Shown here in pieces: positions 53,101 through 62,631 of a stretch of 64,000 bases of DNA. Origin of the DNA: Chitinophaga filiformis. GTDB lineage: Bacteria; Bacteroidota; Bacteroidia; Chitinophagales; Chitinophagaceae. The stretch spans positions 4,133,001 through 4,197,000 of the forward strand of contig NZ_CP095855.1 of the NCBI RefSeq assembly GCF_023100805.1, read 5' to 3'. The position numbers and the translations under genes are program-made. Position 1 is the first letter of the stretch. Every line of letters starts with the position of its first letter. The notes beneath the pieces are model-generated. The model searched no databases. It was not told the origin of the DNA and saw only the letters and a list, made by a program, of their open reading frames with translations.

Positions 53101-54079
53101 TGAGGGGACCACTTTCTTTGTTCACCTGAAAACGGGGACGGCGCATTTCGATACGGTGGCGCTGAAAGAAGAACCGGTTAAGAAATCGGCGATCCTCGAT
53201 GAACTGATAGACGATGCGTACCGGAAACCGGAGCCCGAAAAACCAATAGCCCCGGCAGAAATGATCACAGAAAAGCGGTCCGTCCTGCTGATTGATGACA
53301 ATGCCGAGATAAGGGAATACCTGCACCGGCTTTTCGCAGATAAATATATTGTCTATGAAGCGGAGAACGGGACCGAAGGATTTGTGGCTGTAGAAAAGTA
53401 CATGCCCGACCTGGTGATCAGCGACATCCACATGGAGGGCATGAATGGTATTGAACTGTGCCGGAAGATCAAGGAGACAGATACGACCAGCCATATCCCG
53501 GTCATTCTGCTCACCTCCGCCTCCTCTTCCGAGGCGAAAATGGAAGGAATTGAAGGCGGCGCCGATGACTATATCACTAAGCCCTTCGATAGCGCCCTGC
53601 TGCTGGTAAAAGTCCAGACCATTATCAGGAACCGTAACCTGTTACAGCAATATTTCCAGGAAAACATCACCCTCAGAACCAGTTATGTAAAGGTGCCTGC
53701 CGAATACCAGGATTTTTTAAAGAGATGCATAGAAATAGTCGAAGCTAACCTGGGAAATGAAGATTTTACCATCAAGACATTCACCCAGGCTATCGGCATG
53801 AGCCATTCCAGCCTTTATAAGAAAGTAAAATCGATCTCCGGGCAGACAATCAATGCCTTTATCCGTTCCATCCGGCTCAGGAAAGCGGCCGTTTTAATGT
53901 TAAAGGAGAATTATACAGTCAACCAGGCTGCCTTTCAGGTAGGAATCGCTGATATTAAATATTTCAGGGAACAGTTTCACAAGCTATTTGGGATGAATCC
54001 TTCGGCTTATGTCAAAAAGTACAGGCATTCTTTCAACCAGGATCTGAACGTGGTGAAATCAGACAATTCTGCAGTCTGA
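50120..54079 (+). CDS. Hybrid two-component system sensor/regulator (HTCS)
   Basis: This 1319-aa one-protein sensor-regulator has a signal peptide (MRWTMLIWMTISVNGLFAA), a periplasmic propeller of about a dozen repeats (MWFGTYDGLNRYDG, LWIGTDKGLFKYN, IWIGTDGGGLKYWN, LWISTFNGLTKFD and more), a Y_Y_Y immunoglobulin-like domain, and one membrane helix near 750-772. Then come a histidine kinase with ISHEFRTPLTL (His806) and GIGLYLVKKF, a receiver domain with DD1059-1060 and the phospho-acceptor Asp1102 in DLVISDIHMEGMNG, and an AraC DNA-binding domain at the C-terminus. Such proteins sense a glycan fragment and switch on the adjacent SusCD genes. It lies 133 bp before SusC with direct repeats between. 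Confidence 0.96.
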   Translation: MRWTMLIWMTISVNGLFAAEQPLRYLSIENGLSNNAVVNVYQDYKGFMWFGTYDGLNRYDGYKFRIYRNRIGDSTSLIDNGIYTIDGDTDHRLWLGGRKGVSIFDPVNEHFSVARNASTGKPVDGNIHVIKAGNDGMVLVGSESRGLLLFNRHAAAGRQIPVDNNLNYEVTGIDFNADKTAAYIFVQDLGLCKYDCGKALITVISRELKQANCLKVDKNGDLWIGTDKGLFKYNGTYSENYLKEKSKIVNLCSDSQGTLWAASDGHGIFVVRNGEARHSDYTLSSNAVYSICEDREGRKWIGTLRGGVNIIDNRRNLFEQHSFKGSTVDNFILSFCEADGKNIWIGTDGGGLKYWNRENNTVKNYNYDPGNKQAISSNFITGMLQDSYGNLWIATWFGGINRYNRNRDAFDHYACFNPFTKAAENNVWVIYEDAQKRLWASTTNNGTLYTFNRQTDTFELFDRSLVNIQCLAEDHKGNMWAGNYSSLIKVDRNQKQHRIFPVGYTVRTIHEDRRGNLWVGTEGGGLLLFNATTGKFRRFSEAEGLPGNTVLRLLEDDKGDLWISTFNGLTKFDPVRYTCRNFSQTDGLQSNQFSFNAALRLRSGEFLFGGIKGFNIFHPDSIYERSNFSPVFLTAIRLNNVPAAQNSDYISKRSLENIEEITVPYDKAAVSLDFVALEYTSPDKIGYSYLLEGWDKGWNDARESRTANYTHLPEGNYNFMIKVTNADGKWGDERQLLRIIVLPPWYRTPWAYGVYIALIMGLIYLYIQYKSRQERLRYEIRLAHLESEKEKEINEKKLSFFTNISHEFRTPLTLIINPLKELKDNEKLGVVYRNARRLLSLVDQLLLFRRADNEELKVTKFDITSLCEEVFLCFTQQAESRNIRYRFLADNNGPLEIYANYEQIEIAFFNLLSNAFKFTPDGGEISFSIQLTAGGVDIVLKDSGAGIPESIGNRIFDKFQHGDSHSSGFGIGLYLVKKFIENHKGSVSYTSKVNEGTTFFVHLKTGTAHFDTVALKEEPVKKSAILDELIDDAYRKPEPEKPIAPAEMITEKRSVLLIDDNAEIREYLHRLFADKYIVYEAENGTEGFVAVEKYMPDLVISDIHMEGMNGIELCRKIKETDTTSHIPVILLTSASSSEAKMEGIEGGADDYITKPFDSALLLVKVQTIIRNRNLLQQYFQENITLRTSYVKVPAEYQDFLKRCIEIVEANLGNEDFTIKTFTQAIGMSHSSLYKKVKSISGQTINAFIRSIRLRKAAVLMLKENYTVNQAAFQVGIADIKYFREQFHKLFGMNPSAYVKKYRHSFNQDLNVVKSDNSAV

Positions 54080-54089
54080 AATATGAAAA

Positions 54090-54118
54090 TACCCCCTTTT
54101 TTAAGCGATTTACCCCCT
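54090..54118 (+). promoter_or_regulatory. Direct-repeat operator candidate for the HTCS
   Basis: TACCCCCT occurs at 54090-54097 and 54111-54118, exactly 21 bp apart, that is two helical turns. The repeats lie between the HTCS stop and the SusC start, the expected position for an AraC-type activator site. Binding is inferred. Confidence 0.5.
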
Positions 54119-54212
54119 CTGCGGGTCCTTTTTATCCACCTAATTTAGTCACATAATTACCACGTAATCATAGTGCTACCAACTATCAATCAATTTTAAA
54201 GGAATGTACGTT

Positions 54213-57200
54213 ATGAAAAAAAGTCTATCCACGGTAGTGAAATTAGTGTCACTACGACAGTTGCTGATGATCTTCCTTTTTTCCCTGTCCCTGATACCTG
54301 AATTAAGGGCGCAAAAGTTAAATATAACAGGGAAAGTGTCTGAAGGAAGTGGGGGTGTTCCGGGTGTAAGTGTTCGCATAAAAGGGACCAACCAGGGAAC
54401 GCTGACAAATGAGGAGGGTAAATTTTCCCTGCCGGCGAGTATAGGAGATACGCTCGTTTTTAATCACGTCTCATATGTGACCCAGGCCATTGCCGTAAAA
54501 GGTAATTCCCCGGTAAATGTATCGCTTACTGCCGTGAGCCAGAATGTCAATGAAGTAGTAGTGGTGGGTTACGGTACCCAGAAAAAGGCTACCCTTACCG
54601 GTTCTATTTCAGTGGTAAAAGGCGCCGATATCGTAAAAAGCCCTCAGCCCAACGTGTCTAACGCGCTGGCTGGTCGCTTTTCCGGTGTGATCGCTAACAA
54701 CAGGTCCGGTGAGCCCGGTTACGACGGTTCCAACATCAGCATCCGCGGACAGGCAACTACCGGTAATAATGATGTACTGGTAGTGGTAGATGGGGTGCCC
54801 GGACAGATCGGTGGTCTGGAAAGGCTGGATCCCAATGATATAGAAAGCATCAGCGTATTGAAAGATGCGTCTGCTGCGGTATATGGTAGCCGTGCAGCAA
54901 ACGGGGTGATCCTGGTAACCACTAAAAGAGGTAAAACAGGTAAGCCTGTGATCTCTTACAGCTTCAACCAGGGATTTACCTCTCCAACCCGTCTGCCTAA
55001 AATGGCAGATGCGGCAACATATGCCACTATCAGGAACGAGATCCAGTACTATGCGCTGCCGGCAAATGGTATGAATCAGGTGTACTCTGCTGACCAGATA
55101 CAGAAATTCAGGGATGGTTCCGATCCGCTGCATTATCCGAATACCGACTGGCAGAAAGAAACACTGAAGAATACCGCCCTGCAGAGCCAGCATAGCTTGT
55201 CTGTGAACGGAGGCGGTGAAAATGTAAGATACTATGTGTCCCTGGGCATGATCAAACAGGACGGTATCTATAAACATGGTGTAACAGATTATAACCAGTA
55301 TAACTTCAGGTCAAATATTGACGCAGACGTTACCAAAAGACTGAAAGTAAGTCTCTATCTGTCAGGTCGCGAAGAAGACCGTATGTATCCGGTAACCGGT
55401 GCGGGAGATATCTTCCGTTCTATCTACCGTGCTTATCCGACAGTAGCAGCGCGTTATCCTAATGGCTTACCGACTTCCGGTATTGAGAACAATAACCCGA
55501 TACTGCAGGCAACCGACATTGGTGGTACCAACAGAAATCCAACACAGGTGTTCAATGGTATCCTGAAAGGTAGCTATGCAATTCCTGGTGTAGACGGTCT
55601 TTCGCTTGACGGATTTGTCTCTATCGACAAATCATGGAGCTTCGGCAAATCGTTTGCTAAGCCTTACGCAGTATACGACTTTGTGGAAGCAACCAACACT
55701 TATAAGAAAACGGTGATCGGTGGGTCCAACCAAATGGCTACCCTGTCCGAAGGACAGTTGAACAAGGCGCTGATCACTTCCAACATCAAGCTGAATTATG
55801 CACGTAAGTTTGGCAAACATGATGTAAGCGCATTTATAGCGTACGAACAGAGTAAAACATCCCTGGATAGCCTCGGCGCCTACAGGATGAACTTTCCGAC
55901 TACGCTGACACCTGAATTGTCACAGGGCGGTGCCGCTGCAACAGATAAAGATAACTCCGGTAAGAGCTACACCTTTACCAGAAAGAGCTATTTCGGCAGA
56001 TTGGCCTATAACTACCAGGAAAAATATCTCCTGGAAGCACAGGCCCGTATTGATGGTTCTTCTACATTCCCGAAAGGCGAACAATATGGTTTCTTCCCAT
56101 CTGTATCTGCGGGATGGCGCATGTCACAGGAAGAATGGTTTAAGTCTTCTGTGGGCTTTATCAATGACCTGAAACTACGTGCTTCATACGGTACACTGGG
56201 TAATGATAACGTGGGACTGTTCCAGTACTTCGACAACTATTCCCTGAGCAATCAATATGTGATCGGTTCTGTTATTCACTCTGGTATTGATCTGACCAAA
56301 CTGGGTAACCCAAACATTACCTGGGAAGTAGCGAAGAAACTGGACGTGGGTTTCAATGCACAGGTCCTGAAGCACCTGTCAATGGAATTCATTTATTTCC
56401 AGCAAAAACGTAGCGACATTCTCACACCAAGGAATGCCTCTATTCCGCAGATATCAGGTATCGTAAATCCATACGGCTCCGATCCGCTGGTGCCTTCTGA
56501 AAATATCGGAAAGGTGAACAGCAATGGTATAGAAGCCACCTTGGGATATGACAACCGCACCGCCAGCGGCGTTGGTTATCATATCAGCACAAACTTTACC
56601 TATGCGAAGAACAAAGTGATTTTTATGGACGAAGCTGCAGGAACACTGGATTATCAGCGTAAAACCGGCAGGCCACTGAATACAGAACTGCTGTATAATG
56701 CGATAGGTATTTTCAGATCACAGGCAGACCTGGATAAGTATCCGCATGTAAAAGGCGCGCAGATCGGTGACCTGATCTACGAAGATTACAACAAGGACGG
56801 CAAGATCACTGCAGACGACCAGACAAGAATGCCTTATAGCAATATTCCCCAGATCACCTATGGTGCTGTATTGGGTGCTGATTACAAAGGCTTTGATGTG
56901 TCCGTGGTATTTGCAGGACAGTCACGTGTAAGCCAATATGTATTACCAGAGTCAGGTACTATCGGTAACTACTACAGCAGCTGGGCCGACAACCGTTGGA
57001 GCCCGTCAAATCCTAACGGAACATATCCCAGGGTAGACGAAAGAGCTTCTTCTTCAAACAACGGAGGGCTGTATAAAAACTCCTTCTGGCTGAATAATGC
57101 ATCCTTCCTCCGTCTGAAGAACGTTGAGCTTGGCTATAATGTGAATGCAGGTATTTTGTCCCGTATGAATATCTCCGGCCTGAGAATATACGCCAGCGCT

Positions 57201-57317
57201 TTCAACCTGTTCACAATTACTAAGGTGAAAGATTATGACCCGGAAGGTACCAGTGGCAGCGGCCAGTTCTATCCGCAGCAACGTATCGTGAATGTGGGTG
57301 CGAATGTTAAGTTTTAA
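54213..57317 (+). CDS. SusC/RagA TonB-dependent transporter (galactan locus)
   Basis: This 1034-aa transporter starts at 54213 (MKKSLSTVVKLVSLRQLLM), where AGGA lies about nine bases upstream; an ATG three codons earlier is an alternative. After the signal segment come a carboxypeptidase-regulatory domain (LNITGKVSEGSGGVPGVSVR), the plug entry VNEVVVVGYGTQKKATLTGS and ISVLKDASAAVYGSRAANGV. The barrel ends RIVNVGANVKF. No STN domain is present, in keeping with control by the HTCS. It imports oligosaccharides across the outer membrane with the SusD partner 18 bp downstream. Confidence 0.95.
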   Translation: MKKSLSTVVKLVSLRQLLMIFLFSLSLIPELRAQKLNITGKVSEGSGGVPGVSVRIKGTNQGTLTNEEGKFSLPASIGDTLVFNHVSYVTQAIAVKGNSPVNVSLTAVSQNVNEVVVVGYGTQKKATLTGSISVVKGADIVKSPQPNVSNALAGRFSGVIANNRSGEPGYDGSNISIRGQATTGNNDVLVVVDGVPGQIGGLERLDPNDIESISVLKDASAAVYGSRAANGVILVTTKRGKTGKPVISYSFNQGFTSPTRLPKMADAATYATIRNEIQYYALPANGMNQVYSADQIQKFRDGSDPLHYPNTDWQKETLKNTALQSQHSLSVNGGGENVRYYVSLGMIKQDGIYKHGVTDYNQYNFRSNIDADVTKRLKVSLYLSGREEDRMYPVTGAGDIFRSIYRAYPTVAARYPNGLPTSGIENNNPILQATDIGGTNRNPTQVFNGILKGSYAIPGVDGLSLDGFVSIDKSWSFGKSFAKPYAVYDFVEATNTYKKTVIGGSNQMATLSEGQLNKALITSNIKLNYARKFGKHDVSAFIAYEQSKTSLDSLGAYRMNFPTTLTPELSQGGAAATDKDNSGKSYTFTRKSYFGRLAYNYQEKYLLEAQARIDGSSTFPKGEQYGFFPSVSAGWRMSQEEWFKSSVGFINDLKLRASYGTLGNDNVGLFQYFDNYSLSNQYVIGSVIHSGIDLTKLGNPNITWEVAKKLDVGFNAQVLKHLSMEFIYFQQKRSDILTPRNASIPQISGIVNPYGSDPLVPSENIGKVNSNGIEATLGYDNRTASGVGYHISTNFTYAKNKVIFMDEAAGTLDYQRKTGRPLNTELLYNAIGIFRSQADLDKYPHVKGAQIGDLIYEDYNKDGKITADDQTRMPYSNIPQITYGAVLGADYKGFDVSVVFAGQSRVSQYVLPESGTIGNYYSSWADNRWSPSNPNGTYPRVDERASSSNNGGLYKNSFWLNNASFLRLKNVELGYNVNAGILSRMNISGLRIYASAFNLFTITKVKDYDPEGTSGSGQFYPQQRIVNVGANVKF

Positions 57318-57335
57318 TCCGTAAAAATTCCATCA

Positions 57336-59009
57336 ATGAAAACTAGTAAGAATATATTATACACAATGCTTCTTGCCGGAGGAATATTTACCTCCTGTAA
57401 AAAGAATTACCTGGATATCGTACCTTCTGATAAGATCGCGGATGTGGCAGTATTGGCTGATTCCTCTTTGTTTGAGAACTATGTCATTAACCGTTACATG
57501 GGCGTGAAATTGCAGGATAAAGAAGCAGAGGGCACTCCTCCCGGCTTCGGAAGGGGTTTTGAGTATGCGATGTGGAGCTCTCTGACAGACGAATCCATAT
57601 ACAATAACGATGATAATACCTGGCTGATACAAAGAGGCCTGCTGGCGCCTGAAAATACCGGTATCGCCGGTACCCTCTGGGGCAGGAGCTACCGCAGTAT
57701 CCGCGAATGTAACTATGGCCTGAACAACATTATGCAGGTGGGAATGAGCGAACAGTTAAGAAATAAGCTGAGAGGTGAACTGCATTTTATCAGGGCCTTC
57801 CGTTACCATGACCTTATCCGGAACTATGGCGGCGTTATTTTGATGGGCGATAAGGTGTATAATCTGGGCGATAACATGAGCGATCCCGCCCTTTATACCA
57901 AGTCCTCCCTGAAACAATGTATGGATTATGCAGTGGCCGAGCTGGATTCTGCTGCGCAGTACCTGCCTGCAGCTAATGATAACAACTGGCAATCCGGCAG
58001 GGCAACCAAAGGTGCAGCACTGGCATTAAAAGCACGTCTGTTGCTGTATGCAGCTAGTCCCCTGTATAACATAGGTAGCTGGGATGCAGCAGCAGCTGCT
58101 GCAAAGGCGGTGATGGACATGAACCAGTACTCAATTGCATCAGATTATGCTAAATTGTTCCTGACTCCCGGCAGCAACGAGATTATCTTCGCCAGACAAT
58201 ATGCAATAGGTGCACGTCACGTCTGCCTGGAAATTTCAAACGGTCCGAATGGTTACAATGGCTGGGGTGGAAATATACCGCTGCAGAATCTGGTGGATGC
58301 TTATGAAATGAAGAATGGTAAACCGATCACAGATGCCGCTTCCGGATATGATGCAACCAATCCTTATGCAAATCGTGATGCCCGTTTTTATGCCACCGTG
58401 CTTTATAATGGTGCTATTTACAGGAATGACACAGTTAAAGTGTATACGCCCGGTGGAAAAGACAGTAAAGATGGTCCTTCTAACTGGAACACTTCTAAAA
58501 CCGGTTATTACCTGCGTAAATTCATGGATGACAATAATCCTATTGATAACCCATGGAACGTAGCCGGCTTACAGCCATGGATCTATCTCCGCTACGCAGA
58601 AGTGTTGCTGAACTATGCAGAAGCACAGAACGAAGCAGTAGGTCCGGATGCATCAGTATATGCTGCAGTGAACCAGGTAAGACAACGTGCAAGCGTTATG
58701 CAGCCACCGCTGGCAGCAGGCCTGTCTAAAGACCAGATGAGGGATGCGATCAGGAGAGAAAGACAGGTGGAACTGGCTTTTGAAGAACATCGCTTTTATG
58801 ATGTACGCCGCTGGAAGATCGCTATGGAGACAGAGAACGTTCCTGCTTATGGCATAACAGTGGAATTGGATAGCAATAAAAAGCCTGTATACACCAGGAA
58901 AGTGGCATTGAGCAACCGTTCTTTCGCAGAAAAGAACTACTGGCTGCCTATTCCGAGAACAGAGATCCAGGCTTCTAATAACAAGCTGGAACAAACAAGC
59001 GGATATTAA
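57336..59009 (+). CDS. SusD/RagB-like outer-membrane lipoprotein (galactan locus)
   Basis: This 557-aa lipoprotein has the signal MKTSKNILYTMLLAGGIFTSC. The SusD core is visible in LRGELHFIRAFRYHDLIRNY, AALALKARLLLYAASPLYNI, YLRYAEVLLNYAEAQNEAVG and RERQVELAFEEHRFYDVRRW. It belongs to the longer SusD type with inserted loops (GFGRGFEYAMWSSLTDE), often found with complex plant or host glycans. The GH30 gene follows by 2 bp. Confidence 0.95.
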   Translation: MKTSKNILYTMLLAGGIFTSCKKNYLDIVPSDKIADVAVLADSSLFENYVINRYMGVKLQDKEAEGTPPGFGRGFEYAMWSSLTDESIYNNDDNTWLIQRGLLAPENTGIAGTLWGRSYRSIRECNYGLNNIMQVGMSEQLRNKLRGELHFIRAFRYHDLIRNYGGVILMGDKVYNLGDNMSDPALYTKSSLKQCMDYAVAELDSAAQYLPAANDNNWQSGRATKGAALALKARLLLYAASPLYNIGSWDAAAAAAKAVMDMNQYSIASDYAKLFLTPGSNEIIFARQYAIGARHVCLEISNGPNGYNGWGGNIPLQNLVDAYEMKNGKPITDAASGYDATNPYANRDARFYATVLYNGAIYRNDTVKVYTPGGKDSKDGPSNWNTSKTGYYLRKFMDDNNPIDNPWNVAGLQPWIYLRYAEVLLNYAEAQNEAVGPDASVYAAVNQVRQRASVMQPPLAAGLSKDQMRDAIRRERQVELAFEEHRFYDVRRWKIAMETENVPAYGITVELDSNKKPVYTRKVALSNRSFAEKNYWLPIPRTEIQASNNKLEQTSGY

Positions 59010-59011
59010 GT

Positions 59012-60490
59012 ATGAAATTGATCATTGTATCGGCATTGCTTTATACATGTATGCAAACCGCGGCGGGACAGACCGCCGCGGTGCATATAAGCATCGATCC
59101 GGATGTGACTTATCAGACGATTGACAATTTTGGCGCTTCAGATGCCTGGTCCACGCAATTCGTAGGCAACTGGCCGGCAGAGAAGAAGAACAGGATGGCA
59201 GACTGGCTGTTTAGCATAGACACTACTTCCGGCGGGCAGCCTAAGGGTATCGGATTATCTCTCTGGCGCTACAATATCGGTGCCGGCAGTACTGAACAGG
59301 GCGACAGCAGTGGCATTCCCGATGAATGGCACCGGGCTTCCAGGTGGCAGGCCCCATCAGGACAATACTGGTTCCTGCAGGCGGCAAAAGAAAGAAAGGT
59401 AAAGCAATTCCTGGCCTTCCTGAATAGCCCTCCTGTCAATCTGACCCTCACCGGCAAAGCATTTGCCCGGAAGGGAATTTCTAATATCAGTCCTGATAAC
59501 TACGATGCTTTTGCCACCTATATAGCAGATGCGCTGGAAGGCGTACATAAGACCACCGGTATCCGTTTTGACTTCATCAGTCCTGTGAATGAACCGCAAT
59601 GGGACTGGAGTGATAACAAACAGGAGGGATGCCCCTACAACAATGATCAGATCAGCGCGCTGACGAGAAGCCTGAGTAAAACGCTCATAGCCCGTAAGCT
59701 GCCTGTAAAAATAGTGATCGGTGAAGCCGGTCAGCTGAATTACCTGTTCGATGGAAGAGATAAGCCCGCAAAAGGAAAACAGATCACTGCCTTCTTTGAC
59801 AGCAGTTCTCCCGAATACCTGGGAAACCTGCCAAATGTGGATCACAATATTTTAGGGCACAGCTATTTTACGACCTCACCCGCTAACATTGCGTTGAAGG
59901 TAAGGGAAGAAGTAGCAAAGGAGGTGAAGAAAGTAAATGGCCTGGGATTCTGGCAATCAGAATATTGCATACTGGGCGATAACGCCGGCGAGATCAATGG
60001 TCAAAAGAGAGATTATGGCATGGACGCAGCATTGTACCTGGCCCGTGTCATCCACTACGACCTTACCGTCGCGAATGCTGCAGCCTGGCATTTCTGGCTG
60101 GCAATATCTCCGTATGATTATAAGGATGGATTGATCTATATAGATAAGAACAAAGCCGACGGACAGTTCCACGACAGCAAAATGTTATGGACACTGGGTA
60201 ACTACAGCCGCTTTGTAAGACCCGGAGCGAAAAGGATCAGTGCCGGCATAAGCGGAGACAGTACATTGCTGGTCTCTGCATATAAAAATACCGATCGTAC
60301 GATCAGTATAGTGATCGTCAATAGTGCAAACGACAACAAACGTATTTCACTGAACCGTAAGAAGGGACAGCTCCGGAGGCTTCGCGCTTATGTGACTTCC
60401 GAGGCGGATAACCTGGTCCCTCTTGCTGTAAATAATAGCCTTACGATACCCGCCCGGGCTGTTGTTACGGTGACGGAAAGTATTAATTAA
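59012..60490 (+). CDS. GH30-family glycoside hydrolase, probable endo-beta-1,6-galactanase
   Basis: This 492-aa exported enzyme has a signal peptide ending QTAAGQ. It has a TIM barrel plus a beta side domain, as in GH30. The acid/base is Glu194 in FISPVNEPQWDWS and the nucleophile Glu317 in LGFWQSEYCILG. QTIDNFGASDAWSTQFVGNW and LSLWRYNIGAGST match the group with beta-1,6-galactanase activity more than glucocerebrosidases (from memory of the family, not searched). The side domain is at 400-492. It is cotranscribed with SusCD (2 bp) and GH35 (13 bp). Confidence 0.85.
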   Translation: MKLIIVSALLYTCMQTAAGQTAAVHISIDPDVTYQTIDNFGASDAWSTQFVGNWPAEKKNRMADWLFSIDTTSGGQPKGIGLSLWRYNIGAGSTEQGDSSGIPDEWHRASRWQAPSGQYWFLQAAKERKVKQFLAFLNSPPVNLTLTGKAFARKGISNISPDNYDAFATYIADALEGVHKTTGIRFDFISPVNEPQWDWSDNKQEGCPYNNDQISALTRSLSKTLIARKLPVKIVIGEAGQLNYLFDGRDKPAKGKQITAFFDSSSPEYLGNLPNVDHNILGHSYFTTSPANIALKVREEVAKEVKKVNGLGFWQSEYCILGDNAGEINGQKRDYGMDAALYLARVIHYDLTVANAAAWHFWLAISPYDYKDGLIYIDKNKADGQFHDSKMLWTLGNYSRFVRPGAKRISAGISGDSTLLVSAYKNTDRTISIVIVNSANDNKRISLNRKKGQLRRLRAYVTSEADNLVPLAVNNSLTIPARAVVTVTESIN

Positions 60491-60503
60491 TAAAAGACCA
60501 AGG

Positions 60504-62330
60504 ATGAAAAGGATTGGCTTAATTGCTTTGCTGGCAGCACTGCTCAGTACGACTGCAGGCGCACAGCAAACGGGGAAACATACGTTCGAACTGGGAGATA
60601 CTGCATTCCTGCTGGACGGTAAACCCTTCCTGATGATATCGGGCGAGATGCATTATCCCCGGGTGCCACGCGAATGCTGGCGCGAGAGAATGAAGATGGC
60701 GAAAGCAATGGGGTTGAATACCATTGGCACCTACGTATTCTGGAATGTACATGAGCCGGAGAAAGGACAGTATGATTTTTCAGGCAACAATGATATTGCC
60801 GCTTTTGTGAAAACAGCGCAGGAAGAAGGATTGTGGGTGGTTTTAAGGCCCAGCCCTTATGTATGTGCGGAGTGGGAATTTGGCGGATATCCATACTGGC
60901 TGCAGCAAATAAAGGGACTGACGGTGCGTAGCAAAGAGCCGCAGTACCTGCAGGCCTACCGGAATTATATCAAAGCCGTTGGTAAGCAGTTGTCGCCCTT
61001 ACTGGTGAATCATGGCGGTAATATACTGATGGTGCAGATAGAGAATGAATACGGCTCTTATTCGAACGATAAAGACTATCTTGATATCAACCGCAAAATG
61101 TTCATAGAAGCGGGATTCGACGGTCTGCTATATACCTGCGATCCTGAACCTGCTATTAAAGACGGACACCTGCCAGGGTTGTTACCGGCTATTAATGGTG
61201 TAGATGATCCCGCGAAGGTGAAGAAGCTGATCAATGAGAATCATAATGGAAAAGGACCTTATTACATCGCTGAATGGTATCCTGCCTGGTTTGACTGGTG
61301 GGGAACGAAACATCATACCGTTCCCTATGAGAAGTACCTGGGAAAACTGGATAGCGTATTGTCGGCAGGCATCTCCATCAACATGTATATGTTCCATGGA
61401 GGCACCACCAGAGACTTCATGAATGGGGCTAACGCCAACGATCATTCGCCCTACGAACCGCAGATCAGTAGTTATGATTATGATGCGCCGCTCGACGAAG
61501 CGGGGAATGCTACCGAAAAGTTCAGGCAATTCCGTAACGTGATCGCCAAACATTTACCCGCCGGAACTGTATTGCCGGAAATACCTGCAGCAAGACCTGC
61601 GATTGCAATACCAGACATCCGGTTCACACGTTCAACACCATTGTTCAGCTTTTTACCGGCGCCTGTCAGCAGTGCAAGACCGCTCACTTTTGAAGATCTC
61701 GGACAGGCATATGGATGGGTACTGTACAGCACAACGCTGGACGGTAATAAGAAAGCCTTGTTAAAGCTGAAAGAGCTGAGAGATTATTGTATCGTGATGG
61801 TGAACGGTAAAAGAGTGGGAGTGCTGGACAGAAGATCCGGGTTGGATAGTGTAGAACTGCAATTGCCTGCAGGAAAAGTGAAACTGGACCTGCTGGTAGA
61901 GAACCTGGGGCGTATCAACTTTGGTCCTTATCTGCTGACAAATAAAAAAGGAATTACAGAAGAGGTGCTGTGGGCCGGTAAAGCAGTCCGGAACTGGAAG
62001 ATTTACAAATTGCCATTTGACAGGCTGCCGGCAGTAAAGGCACAAAAGCAACTTGCAGGTACAAATGCACCGGTATTGAAAGAGGGTACATTTGTATTGG
62101 ACAAGCCCGGAGATACATACCTGGACATGAGCAACTGGGGTAAAGGCGCTGTATGGATCAATGGACATCATCTCGGCAGATACTGGGAAGTAGGTCCGCA
62201 GCAGACGATATATGTTCCGGCGGAATGGCTCCGTAAAGGCACAAACAATATTGCTGTGATGGAATTGATCAAGCCGGAAATGAACAAATTATCGGGAATT
62301 ACACATCCGGTACTGGATGTGCTGAAATAA
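60504..62330 (+). CDS. GH35 beta-galactosidase, exported
   Basis: This 608-aa enzyme has a signal peptide (MKRIGLIALLAALLSTTAGA). The barrel shows FLMISGEMHYPRVPRECWRE, GLNTIGTYVFWNVHEPEKGQ, LRPSPYVCAEWEFGGYPYWL and the acid/base Glu182 in MVQIENEYGSY. The nucleophile is Glu257 in YYIAEWYPAWFDWWG. C-terminal beta-sandwich domains follow, with GAVWINGHHLGRYW near the end. It would trim terminal galactose from fragments made by the GH30 enzyme. It is the last gene of the locus, 13 bp after GH30. Confidence 0.95.
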   Translation: MKRIGLIALLAALLSTTAGAQQTGKHTFELGDTAFLLDGKPFLMISGEMHYPRVPRECWRERMKMAKAMGLNTIGTYVFWNVHEPEKGQYDFSGNNDIAAFVKTAQEEGLWVVLRPSPYVCAEWEFGGYPYWLQQIKGLTVRSKEPQYLQAYRNYIKAVGKQLSPLLVNHGGNILMVQIENEYGSYSNDKDYLDINRKMFIEAGFDGLLYTCDPEPAIKDGHLPGLLPAINGVDDPAKVKKLINENHNGKGPYYIAEWYPAWFDWWGTKHHTVPYEKYLGKLDSVLSAGISINMYMFHGGTTRDFMNGANANDHSPYEPQISSYDYDAPLDEAGNATEKFRQFRNVIAKHLPAGTVLPEIPAARPAIAIPDIRFTRSTPLFSFLPAPVSSARPLTFEDLGQAYGWVLYSTTLDGNKKALLKLKELRDYCIVMVNGKRVGVLDRRSGLDSVELQLPAGKVKLDLLVENLGRINFGPYLLTNKKGITEEVLWAGKAVRNWKIYKLPFDRLPAVKAQKQLAGTNAPVLKEGTFVLDKPGDTYLDMSNWGKGAVWINGHHLGRYWEVGPQQTIYVPAEWLRKGTNNIAVMELIKPEMNKLSGITHPVLDVLK

Positions 62331-62631
62331 AATTAAAACAAGAAGAAGATTGTCACGTGAAGGGACTTAATAACAGGGGGGAATATAGAACAGTGGACTG
62401 GTTTTTTTTATGTGTATCAGCAGACTTTTAATAGCGATAGCTATTTAATTTATTGGATTTTACGTGGAAACGACCGGGGCTTCATTTTTGAAGCCCTTCG
62501 TGTTTTATAAAGGCAGCAGGAACAGCGGCGTTGCCCCGTCGTTTTGGGGCATTAGGGCTAAGAATAGGTTTTTGCCCGTATTTACAGTATCTTGTACCAC
62601 ATTCCACACTATAACTCCCAAAAACAGCGAT
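62331..62631. other. Intergenic region with two hairpins
   Basis: No gene is seen in these 301 bp. A perfect GGGCTTCA/TGAAGCCC stem with a TTTT loop lies at 62477-62496, and a GCCCC/GGGGC stem lies at 62533-62550. The first may terminate the galactan operon late; both may be remnants of palindromic repeats. An open frame from 62464 into the next gene crosses them and was not accepted as coding. Confidence 0.5.

Noticed and set aside
62464-62631. Upstream extension of the 69-aa gene to an earlier ATG
   Set aside because: The added 56 codons cross two strong hairpins and read as low-quality sequence; the Met at 62632 begins the protein-like part.
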